Source: Apostichopus japonicus (taxonomy: Eukaryota; Echinodermata; Holothuroidea; Aspidochirotida; Stichopodidae). Taken from it: a stretch of 20,554 nucleotides of DNA. Each line of letters starts with the position of its first letter. Within the stretch, counting starts at the first letter, position 1. Positions 1 through 9,584 of the stretch are shown here, in pieces. Position numbers and translations under genes: made by a program. The notes beneath the pieces are model-generated. The model worked only from the letters and a program-made list of their open reading frames with translations, was not told the origin of the DNA and ran no database searches. The stretch spans positions 988,799 through 1,009,352 of the forward strand of contig NC_092565.1 in NCBI RefSeq assembly GCF_037975245.1. The letters are read 5' to 3'.

Positions 1-553
1 CCGGACGGCGAAGCGCCGCGGGTCGGTCCCGAGGGATCCGAACCCGCACACGCTGCCGCGCCGACCGCGCCTGAATCAACCGGACGCCCCATGTAGCATG
101 CGGCACTCATCCGTTTACTTCTTGGCAGTTTCACGCAATGTTGAACCCTCTCTTCAAAGTTCTTTTCAACGTTCCCTCACGGTACTTGTTGACTATCGGT
201 CTCGTGCATAGTATTGAGCCTTGGATGGAGTTCACCACCCCTCTTTGGGCTGCATTCTAAAACAACCCGACTCTTGGAAAGCTTTCCCTCCGGCCTTCGA
301 GTCCGCCCTACGGGCCTTACACCCGCTGCGGGTAAGCTGCAGCCCCGATCACAGTGGACTGCGGCCGGACTCTGTCGACCGGAGTTCAGTTTCCTTACGC
401 CACAGGTCCCTCGCACCGCAAACGGGCGCGGGGATTCGGCGATGGGCTCTTCCTGCTTCGCTCGCCGCTACTGAAGGAATCCTTGTTAGTTTCTTTTCTC
501 TCCGCTTAGTGATATGCTTAAATCCAGCGGGTAATCTCATCCGATCTGAGGTC
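1..553 (-). rRNA. 28S rRNA, 5' part (left unit, cut by window edge)
   Basis: This is the 5' end of the large-subunit rRNA on the minus strand. Read in reverse complement it opens with the 28S start region (gacctcagatcggatgag) and the near-universal ctggatttaagcatatca core that pairs with the 5.8S 3' end, then runs through domain D1 to the start of D2. The 5' boundary was placed by homology to animal 28S starts and may be off by a few bases. The gene leaves the window at position 1; this is truncation by the window, not a break. Its bases match 18533-19085 of the right unit. The open frames seen here on both strands are by-products of GC-rich rRNA. Confidence 0.96.
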
Positions 554-987
554 TGGAATCGTGAAAGACACGTGGAACGTGATCGGAGTCATAGCGGCGA
601 CCCGGGGTCTCTCCTTCCCCGGCGCTCCCCGAAGAATCGGGTCGCCGGCGGGAAAGGGTGGCCTACCATGCGCCTGCGAGAACGCAGACGGGAGGACGAG
701 AGACCCCGCGATTGGGTCGACCGGCTCTGCCCGGCAGAGGCTCCTCGACCGTTCCGGGGGGTCGGACGCTGGACCGCACCACGGGCGCATACGTCTACAC
801 CCCGATGGCACGTCGCACGACCGACGAACCCCCGGTTACCGATCGAGCCTGCTCGCCGAGTTTCACCGGCGCCGACATCACAGAACTCCATCTGACACTG
901 ACCCGACGCAGCCGGCCGTCGAAGGGACGGCTGCGGCCGGGCGCTCCTCCGGCGCGCGAACACGCCGACTCTGTGAGTGATTGTCTT
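554..987 (-). other. ITS2 (left unit)
   Basis: This is the internal transcribed spacer between 5.8S and 28S, about 434 bp and GC-rich, removed from the pre-rRNA during maturation. Its limits follow from the neighbouring genes. It contains a stem of gccgtc with gacggc around a 5-base loop (about 915-931), consistent with the branched hairpin fold typical of ITS2. It matches the right ITS2 in the parts compared. Open frames of up to 224 codons cross it but run on through 28S sequence and are not genes. Confidence 0.93.
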
Positions 988-1100
988 CAGACGCTCAGAC
1001 GGACGTGGCTCGAGGAGCAGAGCATCCCCGAGCCGCCATTTGCGTTCGAATAAGTCGATGATCAGTGAGTTCTGCAATTCACATGAATTCTCGCATCTAA

Positions 1101-1138
<38 letters not shown>

Positions 1139-1149
1139 ACCAAGAATTG
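988..1149 (-). rRNA. 5.8S rRNA (left unit)
   Basis: This is the complete 5.8S rRNA, about 162 nt, on the minus strand. The reverse complement carries the animal signature ggtggatcactcggctcgtg, then cgatgaagaacgcag, atgtgaattgcag and the terminal hairpin around gctcggggatgctctgctcc. The ends were placed by comparison with vertebrate 5.8S and are good to a few bases. It lies between ITS1 and ITS2 in the standard order, and its product pairs with the 28S 5' end in the large subunit. It is identical to the right copy. Confidence 0.96.
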
Positions 1150-1751
1150 TCATTTGCCACTGGAAGACTCCCGCGTTCGCAAACTCTCCTCAGAGCCGAG
1201 GGAAGAAGTGGAACGGAAGGAGAAAGGACACGGGGACTCTGTGCCTTCTTTGCTTGTGACTGGAAAGAAATATCCTCCGTCGAGCCGAGGGGGGAAGCGG
1301 GCTCCCTCCTTCCCCCCACCGCCGCGAGGGCGGGTCGCGCGAGTCAGACTCGCCGACTGGGGGGAAATCGGGCGACACCGGTGCCCCTTCTCTGCCCTGC
1401 GGAGAATGCCTCGAGGAGCGCCGCGCCGCGGACGGCGACGGCGTCTCCACCCTTGCGGGACTTCTCCCTCGAAGCTACCGGGAGTGCGAGACTCCGTGAG
1501 ACAGACGACGAGAGAAGAACCGGGTACTCCCCGGGCTGGTCTGTGTGTGACACGCCCGTCTCCTTTTTGTCGGAGAGAGCGAAGGCGAAGCGCGGGGTCT
1601 GACCTCGACCGTGGAACGGGGAAGGAGGCGGTGAAAACCCCGCTCGAGTCCCCCCGGCTTTTCCAATTTGCTCTCTCCGCGTGTCTCTCTGTGACGGCTT
1701 TTCCGACATTCCCCCTTTGTTCCCTCTCCGATCACGGAGGGGAAGGGTTCT

Positions 1752-1753
<2 letters not shown>
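1150..1753 (-). other. ITS1 (left unit)
   Basis: This is internal transcribed spacer 1, about 604 bp between 18S and 5.8S. It is GC-rich with purine and pyrimidine runs. A perfect 9-bp inverted repeat (ggggggaag at 1289-1297 with cttcccccc at 1309-1317) would form a strong hairpin in the pre-rRNA. Several overlapping open frames of up to 200 codons exist on both strands, are mutually incompatible, and are attributed to base composition. Confidence 0.93.
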
Positions 1754-1811
<58 letters not shown>

Positions 1812-1907
1812 AATGATCAAGTTTGACCGTCTTCTCGTCGCGCCTCGACAACCGGCCGAAGCCGGGGGTGCCAGACGGTCGATCCGATGGCCTCACTAAG
1901 TCATTCG

Positions 1908-1951
<44 letters not shown>

Positions 1952-2393
1952 ATCAATGCGAGCTGATGACTCGCGTTTACTTGGAATTCCTCGTTCAAGG
2001 GACACAATTACAAGTCCCTGTCCCCAGCACGGAGAAGTCTCAGCGGATTACCCGGACCTTTCGGCCGAGGGCAAATGTACCCGCTGCTTGCGCCAGTGTA
2101 GCGCGCGTGCGGCCCCGGACATCTAAGGGCATCACAGACCTGTTATTGCTCCATCTCGTATGGCTGAAAGCCATTTGTCCCTCTAAGAAGTTCGCGGCTC
2201 ACCACGACGGGTGGCCGGACTATTTAGCAAGCAAGAGTCTCGTTCGTTATCGGAATTAACCAGACAAATCACTCCACCAACTAAGAACGGCCATGCACCA
2301 CCATCCACAAAATCAAGAAAGAGCTCTCAATCTGTCAATCCTCACTGTGTCCGGGCCGGGTAGGTTTCCCCGTGTTGAGTCAAATTAAGCCGC

Positions 2394-2442
<49 letters not shown>

Positions 2443-3631
2443 TTTGCAACCATACTTCCCCCGGAACCCAAAGACTTTGGTTTTCCGGAGAGTTGCCCGC
2501 CGCGTCATGGGAGGAACGCCGGCGAATTACGAGTCGGTATCGTTTATGGTCGGAACTAGGGCGGTATCTGATCGCCTTCGATCCTCCGACTTTCGTTCTT
2601 GATCAATGAAGACATTCTTGGCAAATGCTTTCGCTGTCGGGCGTCTTGCGACGATCCAAGAATTTCACCTCTCACGCCGCAATACGAATGCCCCCGGCAG
2701 TCCCTCTTGATCATTACCTCAGGATCTCAAGACCAACGAAATAGAACCGAGGTCCTCTTCCACTATTCCATGCTGAGCTGTTCGGGCACTTTGGCCTGCT
2801 TTGAACACTTCAATTTTCTCAAAGTAAACGTTCCAGTCTCGCACGGCACTCAGTTAAGAGCACCGCACGACCAACCGAATCACTGGCCGGGAAAAATCTC
2901 CCACGACTCCCGTTTGACGGGGAGAAGGGGAACGGGCAGTGCACGCCTCACGGCGGACCGCCCGCCCCGGCCAGAAATCCGACTACGAGCTTTTTAACTG
3001 CAGCAAATTTAATATACGCTGCTGGAGCTGGAATTACCGCGGCTGCTGGCACCAGACTTGCCCTCCAGTAGATCCTCGTTAAAGGATTTAAAGTGTACTC
3101 ATTCCGATCACAGGGCCTCCGAAGAGGCCTGTATCGTTATTTTTTGTCACTACCTCCCCGTGTCAGGAGTGGGTAATTTGCGTGCCTGCTGCCTTCCTTG
3201 GATGTGGTAGCCGTTTCTCAGGCTCCCTCTCCGGAATCGAACCCTGATTCTCCGTTACCCGTCACAACCATGATAAGCGCATAACTTACCATCGAAAGTT
3301 GATAGAGCAGACTTTTGAAGGGAGCGTCGCCGGTGCAAGACCGTGCGATCGGCATGATTATCTAGAGTTCACCAGCGGAGACCGGACCCCGAAAGGACCG
3401 GGCTGGCCTTGTTCCTAATAAGAGCACGCTTCCCCCGAAGGGTCGGCGCTTTGTTGCATGTATTAGCTCTAGAATTACCACAGTTATCCATGGTATAAGA
3501 CTTTCTCCAATAAACCATAACTGATCTAATGAGCCATCTGCAGTTTCTCTTGTATGTTCAGGATTGTACTTAGACGTGCATGGCTTAATCTTTGAGACAA
3601 GCATATGACTACTGGCAGGATCAACCAGGTA
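1754..3631 (-). rRNA. 18S rRNA (left unit)
   Basis: This is a complete small-subunit rRNA of 1,878 nt on the minus strand. The 5' end (tacctggttgatcctgccag in reverse complement) lies at 3631 and the 3' end (gcggaaggatcatta) at 1754. Universal blocks are present in order: gtgccagcagccgcggtaat, gaggtgaaattcttggat, aaacttaaaggaattgacgg and ttgtacacaccgcccgtc. The V4 region is GC-rich and the overall length is slightly above the usual metazoan value of about 1.8 kb. I see no intron, insertion or break. It matches 15455-17332 in every stretch compared. Confidence 0.97.
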
Positions 3632-4043
3632 ACGGTCGACAGAACCGGGCTGGGCCCGTTCGCCGTCCGGGAGTCGCTCTCGCACTCCCCTCTCTCTCTC
3701 TCTGAATTCTCAATTGTCGATGCCGTGCTATTACGGTACAGTGATCGAAGAACCGCCCGAAGGGATTCTCGAGGTGTGTATCTCTACCCGAGTCGACTGG
3801 GTCGTCTCGAGAGGAGTCGCAGTGGTCCCGCCTCGGAGACGGGACCGGTTCGAAGCGACGCGGGAGGGCGACGGCTCGTCCACTGGAACAGGGGAGAGCA
3901 ATCGCACGCCTCGAGCGTGCATTCGTTGCTTGGATGAAAAAGCCCGTACCGAGCGCCGAGTGCAACACATGGTCGCAGCAACGGCAGCATGCCCGAACGG
4001 GTCCCGTGGAGAAAGCTCGATATCTGACGACACCGAGGTCCTG
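3632..4043 (-). other. Proximal upstream region of 18S, probable 5'ETS (left unit)
   Basis: These are the roughly 400 bp directly upstream of the 18S 5' end on the minus strand. Next to 18S is a ct-rich stretch (3684-3706; ga-rich on the transcribed strand). A gtcccg/cgggac hairpin lies at about 3825-3845, and the diverged core block D at 3932-4026. It is very probably transcribed as 5' external spacer, but the Pol I start cannot be read from sequence. No gene is supported here. Confidence 0.6.
3932..4026 (-). repeat. Core block D (diverged copy, left unit)
   Basis: This is a diverged copy of the promoter-side core. It keeps the gcgaccatgtgttgca-ctcggcgctcgg string and a cagatat element (4020-4026), but the element order differs from blocks A to C. 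It mirrors 15060-15154. Confidence 0.65.
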
Positions 4044-4448
4044 CTCTTTCTCCACCGGGGGTTCTGCGGATGAAAAGGCTCAATATCTGAACGTCGATAT
4101 ATACGTGTGCACGGAGGGACACCTCTGCTCACGGGGCGAGTGGGTGAAAACCCCCGCTCTGAGCGCCGAGTTGCAACACATGGTCGCGATGAAACGACGG
4201 CTGACCCTACCGAAAGGGCCCGCTGGAGTCCAACCATGACACGTATACACACACGACAGACATTAAAAGCCTTCTCGAGTCTTGGATCGACTCTACTACC
4301 CCCCTCATATATAGAATCCGATTCACTCTGCCCGCTCGTTCTGACCATTGGATCACACACTTAAGCCAATACCCGCTACACTTAAGAGATCTCGAAATCT
4401 CGAACGAGACCCAGATTCTCTGCGGGTGAGTCGGGCGGCCTGCCGTCG
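4044..4448 (-). repeat. Upstream duplicated unit U2, short form (left unit)
   Basis: This is the 18S-proximal copy of a unit repeated upstream of the gene. It starts at the tcgggcggcctgccgtcg boundary (4431-4448) and matches U1 almost exactly, then jumps at a cagatat string to the second half of U1. It therefore lacks about 227 bp present in U1 and holds one core block (C) instead of two (A and B). It mirrors 14638-15042. Confidence 0.85.
4083..4211 (-). promoter_or_regulatory. Core block C: candidate Pol I promoter/enhancer element (left unit)
   Basis: On the transcribed strand the block runs ggtagggtcagccgtcgt, gcgaccatgtgttgcaactc, gttttcacccactcgccccg, an AT-rich cgtatatatcg and then cagatat. 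It is the last full copy before 18S, about 450 bp upstream. Duplicated promoter-like blocks upstream of rRNA genes are known in Drosophila and Xenopus. Pol I promoters are not conserved between phyla, so the role here is inferred from position, repetition and conservation only. Confidence 0.3.
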
Positions 4449-4594
4449 CCGTCGGCTTGCCGTTTGCCTTTCGCCTGGTCGCATGGCACTCGTGCCATCG
4501 ACCACGCAACGCGAGAGGCCTTCTCCCTTCTCCTTTCTCTCTCATCTCTACTCTCTCTCTTCTCCACCGGGGGTTCTGCGGATGAAAAAGCTCA

Positions 4595-4722
4595 ATATCT
4601 GGGATTGTATATATACATATGCACGAAAGAACCTTCTACTCACGGGGCGAGTGGGTGAAAACCCCCGCACCGAGCGCCGAGTTGCAACACATGGTCGCGA
4701 TGAAACGACGGCTGACCCTACC
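4595..4722 (-). promoter_or_regulatory. Core block B: candidate regulatory element (left unit)
   Basis: This is a second-type core block. The 84-bp head (ggtagggtcag through ccccgtgag) is nearly the same as in A and C. The tail differs: a gtatatataca stretch, then cagatattgagcttttt, which leads into the ccgcagaacccccggtgg string. Function is inferred only from repetition upstream of the rRNA gene. Confidence 0.25.
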
Positions 4723-4821
4723 GAGAAGGCCAGCAAGGGTCTGACGTGCAAAAACATATTTACGCACCACAGGCAAGGAGCCTTTTCGAGTCTCGGGTGG
4801 ACTCCCGTCCGCGAAAGCTTC

Positions 4822-4950
4822 ATATCTGAACGTCGATATATACGTGTGCACGGAGGGACACCTCTGCTCACGGGGCGAGTGGGTGAAAACCCCCGCTCTG
4901 AGCGCCGAGTTGCAACACATGGTCGCGATGAAACGACGGCTGACCCTACC
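4822..4950 (-). promoter_or_regulatory. Core block A: candidate spacer promoter/enhancer element (left unit)
   Basis: This block is identical over its length to block C, 739 bp further upstream, including the cgtatatatcgacgttcagatat-type tail. An exact distal copy of the 18S-proximal block is what a spacer promoter would look like. Nothing in the sequence proves initiation. Confidence 0.3.
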
Positions 4951-5198
4951 GAAAGGGCCCGCTGGAGTCCAACCATGACACGCATACACACACGACAGAC
5001 ATTAAAAGCCTTCTCGAGTCTTGGATCGACTCTACTACCCCCCTCATATATAGAATCCGATTCACTCTGCCCGCTCGTTCTGACCATTGGATCACACACT
5101 TAAGCCAATACCCGCTACACTAAAGAGATCTCAAAATCTCGGACGAGAGCCACACCTTGCGGATGCATCGGGCGGCCTGCCGTCGAGGTCGGCCGTCG

Positions 5199-5400
5199 CC
5201 CCGTCTCACAGACTCGTGCAACACGACGAGTCCCAGCCTACGCCTGTGTGCATCACCGTCGGCCTAAATCTCGGCCCTCGCCCGGTCGCATGACACTCGT
5301 GCCATCGACCGCACCATCGACCTTCTCACCCGGGAGCAACCCGTGTTTTCAGAGGAGTGCCGGGGTTGCTCCCGTGCCGGGTATGTCTTGTCCGGCGGCG
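5199..5400 (-). repeat. 202-bp tandem repeat, copy 1 (left unit)
   Basis: This is the first of two direct copies with a 202-bp period. Each starts ccccgtctcacagactcgtg and contains tgtgcatcaccgtcgg, ggtcgcatgacactcgtgcc, cgaccttctcac and a gagcaacccgt...cggggttgctcccg inverted pair. A related fragment lies in U1. It mirrors 13686-13887. Confidence 0.85.
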
Positions 5401-5600
5401 CCCCGTCTCACAGACTCGTGCAACGACAACGGGTCCCATGCCTACGCATGTGTGCATCACCGTCGGCTAATTACTCGGCCCTCGCCCGGTCGCATGACAC
5501 TCGTGCCGTCGATCACACCATCGACCTTCTCACATGGGAGCGACCCGTATTTTCAGAGGAGTGTCGGGGTTGCTCCCGTGCCGGATATATCTTGACGAAA
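5401..5600 (-). repeat. 202-bp tandem repeat, copy 2 (left unit)
   Basis: This is the second copy, with scattered substitutions and small indels relative to copy 1 (for example gccatcgaccgcaccatcga versus gccgtcgatcacaccatcga). It runs into an AT-rich stretch (5585-5660) with no recognisable feature. It mirrors 13486-13685. Confidence 0.85.
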
Positions 5601-5660
5601 TCAAGGAGATATATGAGGAAACTTCTACAATTTGAAGATCGACCGGCGAGACAAGACACT

Positions 5661-5750
5661 CCCCTTAATATATAATCCGATTCACTCTGCCCACTCATTC
5701 TGACCATTGGGTCACACACTTAAGCCAATACCCGTTACACTAAAGTTGAC
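5661..5750 (-). repeat. Diverged partial copy of the U1/U2 head (left unit)
   Basis: This is a shorter, diverged copy of the stretch that also occurs at 4290-4390 and 5030-5130: tatataatccgattcactctgccc, tctgaccattggg, tcacacacttaagcc, then the shared spacer module ending taaagttgac. It links the promoter-side units to the 90/91-bp array. It mirrors 13336-13425. Confidence 0.8.
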
Positions 5751-5799
5751 CATGTTTTTTTTTTTTTGATATTATTATTATTATTTTTTTTTTGTCAAC
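5745..5799. repeat. T-rich tract with gttgac/gtcaac flanks (array border, left)
   Basis: The tract is gttgac, catg, 13 T, an att triplet repeat, a second T run and gtcaac. The flanks are reverse complements of each other. It separates the promoter-side units from the tandem array. It mirrors 13287-13341. Confidence 0.8.
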
Positions 5800-6789
5800 G
5801 TCCTCTGTAACGAAGTCAAAACTCTATGCATGTGTTCGCGTGTCGTTCTGCCGTCTCCGCCGGGCACATCCCAGCCAGCGCCCGATACATTTCAGTTGAC
5901 AACGGTCACAACTCTATGCATGTGCTCGTGGGTCGTTCTGCCGTCAACGTCGGGAACACACAGGCCAGTACCCGCTACATTAAAATTGACAATGGTCACA
6001 ACTCTATGCATGTGCTCGTGGGTCGTTCTACCGTCAACGTCGGGCGCACACAGGCCAGTACCCGATACATGCAAGTTGACAGTGGTCACAAACTCTATGC
6101 ATGTGTTCGCGTGTCGTTCTGCCGTCTCCGCCGGGCACATCCCAGCCAGCGCCCGATACATTCAAGTTGACAACGGTCACAACTCTATGCATGTGCTCGT
6201 GGGTCGTTCTACCGTCAACGTCGGGCGCACACAGGCCAGTACCCGATACATGCAAGTTGACAATGGTCACAAACTCTATGCATGTGTTCGCGTGTCGTTC
6301 TGCCGTCTCCGCCGGGCACATCCCAGCCAGCGCCCGATACATTCAAGTTGACAACGGTCACAACTCTATGCATGTGTTCGCGTGTCGTTCTGCCGTCTCC
6401 GCCGGGCACATCCCAGCCAGCGCCCGATACATTAAAGTTGACAACGGTCACAACTCTATGCATGTGCTCGTGGGTCGTTCTACCGTCAACGTCGGGCGCA
6501 CACAGGCCAGTACCCGATACATGCAAGTTGACAGTGGTCACAAACTCTATGCATGTGTTCGCGTGTCGTTCTGCCGTCTCCGCCGGGCACATCCCAGCCA
6601 GCGCCCGATACATTCAAGTTGACAACGGTCACAACTCTATGCATGTGTTCGCGTGTCGTTCTGCCGTCTCCGCCGGGCACATCCCAGCCAGCGCCCGATA
6701 CATTCAAGTTGACAATGGTCACAACTCTATGCATGTGTTCGCGGGTCGTCTCTACCGTCACCGTCGGGCACACTTGAGCCAGTACCCGC

Positions 6790-6818
6790 TTGACTTTTTT
6801 TTTTTTTTTTTAAGTCAA
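6790..6818. repeat. Poly-T tract T17 in inverted flanks
   Basis: The order is ttgac, 17 T (6795-6811), aagtcaa. The ends are perfectly complementary, so either strand could form a hairpin. The tract is followed by cgtcttcttcaaggaagtcc in place of the usual monomer junction. Confidence 0.85.
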
Positions 6819-7447
6819 CGTCTTCTTCAAGGAAGTCCAAATTCTATGCATGTGTTCGTGGGTCGTTCTGCCGTCTCCGTCGGGCACACACAGGCCAGCG
6901 CCCGATACATTCAAGTTGACAGTGGTCAAAACTCTATGCATGTGTTCGCGTGTCGTTCTGCCGTCTCCGCCGCGCACATCCTAGCCAGCGCCCGATACAT
7001 TCAAGTTGACGATGGTCACAACACTATGCATGTGTTCGCGTGTCGTTCTGCCGTCTCCGCCGGGCGCATCCCAGCCAGCGCCCGATACATTCAAGTTGAC
7101 AACGGTCACAACTCTATGCATGTGCTCGTGGGTCGTTCTACCGTCAACGTCGGGCGCACACAGGCCAGTACCCGATTCATGCAAGTTGACAACGGTCACA
7201 AACTCTATGCATGTGTTCGCGTGTCGTTCTGCCGTCTCCGCCGGGCACATCCCAGCCAGCGCCCGATACATTCAAGTTGACAACGGTCACAAACTCTATG
7301 CATGTGTTCGCGTGTCGTTCTGCCGTCTCCGCCGGGCACATCCCAGCCAGCGCCCGATACATTCAAGTTGACAATGGTCACAACTCTATGCATGTGTTCG
7401 CGGGTCGTTCTACCGTCACCGTCGGGCACACTTGAGCCAGTACCCGC

Positions 7448-7477
7448 TTGACTTTTTTTTTTTTTTTTTTATGTCAA
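7448..7477. repeat. Poly-T tract T18 in inverted flanks
   Basis: ttgac, 18 T (7453-7470), at, gtcaa, in the same monomer context as the tract at 6790. Confidence 0.85.
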
Positions 7478-8287
7478 CGTCTTCTTCAAGGAAGTCCAAA
7501 TTCTATGCATGTGTTCGTGGGTCGTTCTGCCGTCTCCGTCGGGCACACACAGGCCAGCGCCCGATACATTCAAGTTGACAATGGTCACAACTCTATGCAT
7601 GTGTTCGCGGGTCGTTCTGCCGTCAACGTCGGGCACACACAGGCCAGTACCCGATACACGCAAGTTGACAATGGTCACAAACTCTATGCATGTGTTCGCG
7701 TGTCGTTCTGCCGTCTCCGCCGCGCACATCCTAGCCAGCGCCCGATACATTAAAGTTGACAGTGGTCAAAACTCTATGCATGTGTTCGCGTGTCGTTCTG
7801 CCGTCTCCGCCGCGCACATCCTAGCCAGCGCCCGATACATTCAAGTTGACGACGGTCACAACACTATGAATGTGTTCGCGTGTCGTTCTGCCGTCTCCGC
7901 CGGGCGCATCCCAGCCAGCGCCCGATACATTCAAGTTGACAACGGTCACAACTCTATGCATGTGCTCGCGGGTCGTTCTGCCGTCAACGTCGGGCGCACA
8001 CAGGCCAGTACCCGATTCATGCAAGTTGACAACGGTCACAAACTCTATGCATGTGTTCGCGTGTCGTTCTGCCGTCTCCGCCGGGCACATCCCAGCCAGC
8101 GCCCGATACATTCAAGTTGACAACGGTCACAAACTCTATGCATGTGTTCGCGTGTCGTTCTGCCGTCTCCGCCGGGCACATCCCAGCCAGCGCCCGATAC
8201 ATTCAAGTTGACAATGGTCACAACTCTATGCATGTGTTCGCGGGTCGTTCTACCGTCACCGTCGGGCACACTTGAGCCAGTACCCGC

Positions 8288-8314
8288 TTGACTTTTTTTT
8301 TTTTTTTATGTCAA
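8288..8314. repeat. Poly-T tract T15 in inverted flanks
   Basis: ttgac, 15 T (8293-8307), at, gtcaa, in the same monomer context. Confidence 0.85.
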
Positions 8315-8855
8315 CGTCTTCTTCAAGGAAGTCCAAATTCTATGCATGTGTTCGTGGGTCGTTCTGCCGTCTCCGTCGGGCACACAATCAAGCCAGCGCC
8401 CGATACATTCAAGTTGACGATGGTCACAACACTATGCATGTGTTCGCGGGTCGTTCTGCCGTCAACGTCGGGCACACACAGGCCAGTACCCGATACATTC
8501 AAGTTGACAACGGTCACAACTCTATGCATGTGCTCGTGGGTCGTTCTACCGTCAACGTCGGGCGCACACAGGCCAGTACCCGATTCATGCAAGTTGACAA
8601 CGGTCACAAACTCTATGCATGTGTTCGCGTGTCGTTCTGCCGTCTCCGCCGGGCACATCCCAGCCAGCGCCCGATACATTCAAGTTGACAACGGTCACAA
8701 ACTCTATGCATGTGTTCGCGTGTCGTTCTGCCGTCTCCGCCGGGCACATCCCAGCCAGCGCCCGATACATTCAAGTTGACAATGGTCACAACTCTATGCA
8801 TGTGTTCGCGGGTCGTTCTACCGTCACCGTCGGGCACACTTGAGCCAGTACCCGC

Positions 8856-8885
8856 TTGACTTTTTTTTTTTTTTTTTTATGTCAA
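8856..8885. repeat. Poly-T tract T18 in inverted flanks
   Basis: ttgac, 18 T (8861-8878), at, gtcaa, in the same monomer context. Confidence 0.85.
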
Positions 8886-9331
8886 CGTCTTCTTCAAGGA
8901 AGTCCAAATTCTATGCATGTGTTCGTGGGTCGTTCTGCCGTCTCCGTCGGGCACACAATCAAGCCAGCGCCCGATACATTCAAGTTGACAATGGTCACAA
9001 CTCTATGCATGTGTTCGCGGGTCGTTCTGCCGTCAACGTCGGGCACACACAGGCCAGTACCCGATACACGCAAGTTGACAACGGTCACAAACTCTATGCA
9101 TGTGCTCGTGGGTCGTTCTACCGTCAACGTCGGGCGCACACAGGCCAGTACCCGATTCATGCAAGTTGACAACGGTCACAAACTCTATGCATGTGTTCGC
9201 GTGTCGTTCTGCCGTCTCCGCCGGGCACATCCCAGCCAGCGCCCGATACATTCAAGTTGACAACGGTCACAAACTCTATGCATGTGTTCGCGTGTCGTTC
9301 TGCCGTCGGGCAAACCTATGCCAATACCCGC

Positions 9332-9370
9332 TTGATTTTTTTGTATTTATTATTTTTTTTTTTTTGTCAA
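9332..9370. repeat. AT tract with T runs, diverged type
   Basis: ttga, T7, gtatttatta, T13, gtcaa, followed by gtcttctttaacgacgtcac. This version differs from the four internal poly-T tracts and is followed by a shortened monomer (cgtcgggcaaacctatgcc type). Confidence 0.8.
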
Positions 9371-9544
9371 GTCTTCTTTAACGACGTCACAACTCTATGC
9401 ATGTGTCCGTGTGTCGTTCTGCCGTCTCCGTCGGGCACACACAGGCCGCTAGTACCCGATACATGCAAGTTGACAATCTTCACAAACTCTATGCATGTGT
9501 TCGTGTGTCGTTCTACCGTCGGGCAAACCTATGCCAATACCCGC

Positions 9545-9584
9545 TCGATTTTTTGTATTTATTTATTTTATTTTTTTTTGTCAA
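9545..9584. repeat. AT tract with T runs, diverged type (second)
   Basis: tcga, T6, a tttatttatttta stretch, T9 and gtcaa; a sister of the tract at 9332. It mirrors 11480-11519. Confidence 0.8.

Larger units (their letters stand above)
4449..5185 (-). repeat. Upstream duplicated unit U1, long form (left unit)
   Basis: This is the distal 737-bp copy of the promoter-side unit, bounded on both sides by the gcggcctgccgtcg string. It contains two internally related core blocks: B at 4595-4722 and A at 4822-4950. It also holds a pyrimidine-rich stretch (about 4508-4562) and, near its 18S-proximal end, a fragment (4488-4512) related to the 202-bp repeats. It mirrors 13901-14637. Confidence 0.85.

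Noticed and set aside
221-1756. Several open frames of 130-224 codons over 28S, ITS2, 5.8S and ITS1
   Set aside because: They overlap unmistakable rRNA sequence in several frames and both strands. GC-rich rRNA and ITS have few stop codons by composition.
3632-5800. 5S rRNA or spliced-leader gene embedded in the spacer, as seen in some invertebrates
   Set aside because: I looked for 5S internal-control-like strings and nematode SL-like strings on both strands and recognised none. A covariance-model scan would settle it.
6790-6818. Poly-T tract with inverted ends as a retrotransposon tail or miniature transposon
   Set aside because: There is no target-site duplication, no internal element body, and the tracts recur in one fixed monomer context. 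They spread with the array rather than by transposition.
6282-7280. A 332-codon open frame, and others up to 481 codons near 10427-11872, that could look like repetitive proteins
   Set aside because: They arise because 90 bp is a multiple of three. 91-bp monomers shift the frame, open frames exist on both strands at once, the longest ones run through the N gap, and no recognisable domain is present.
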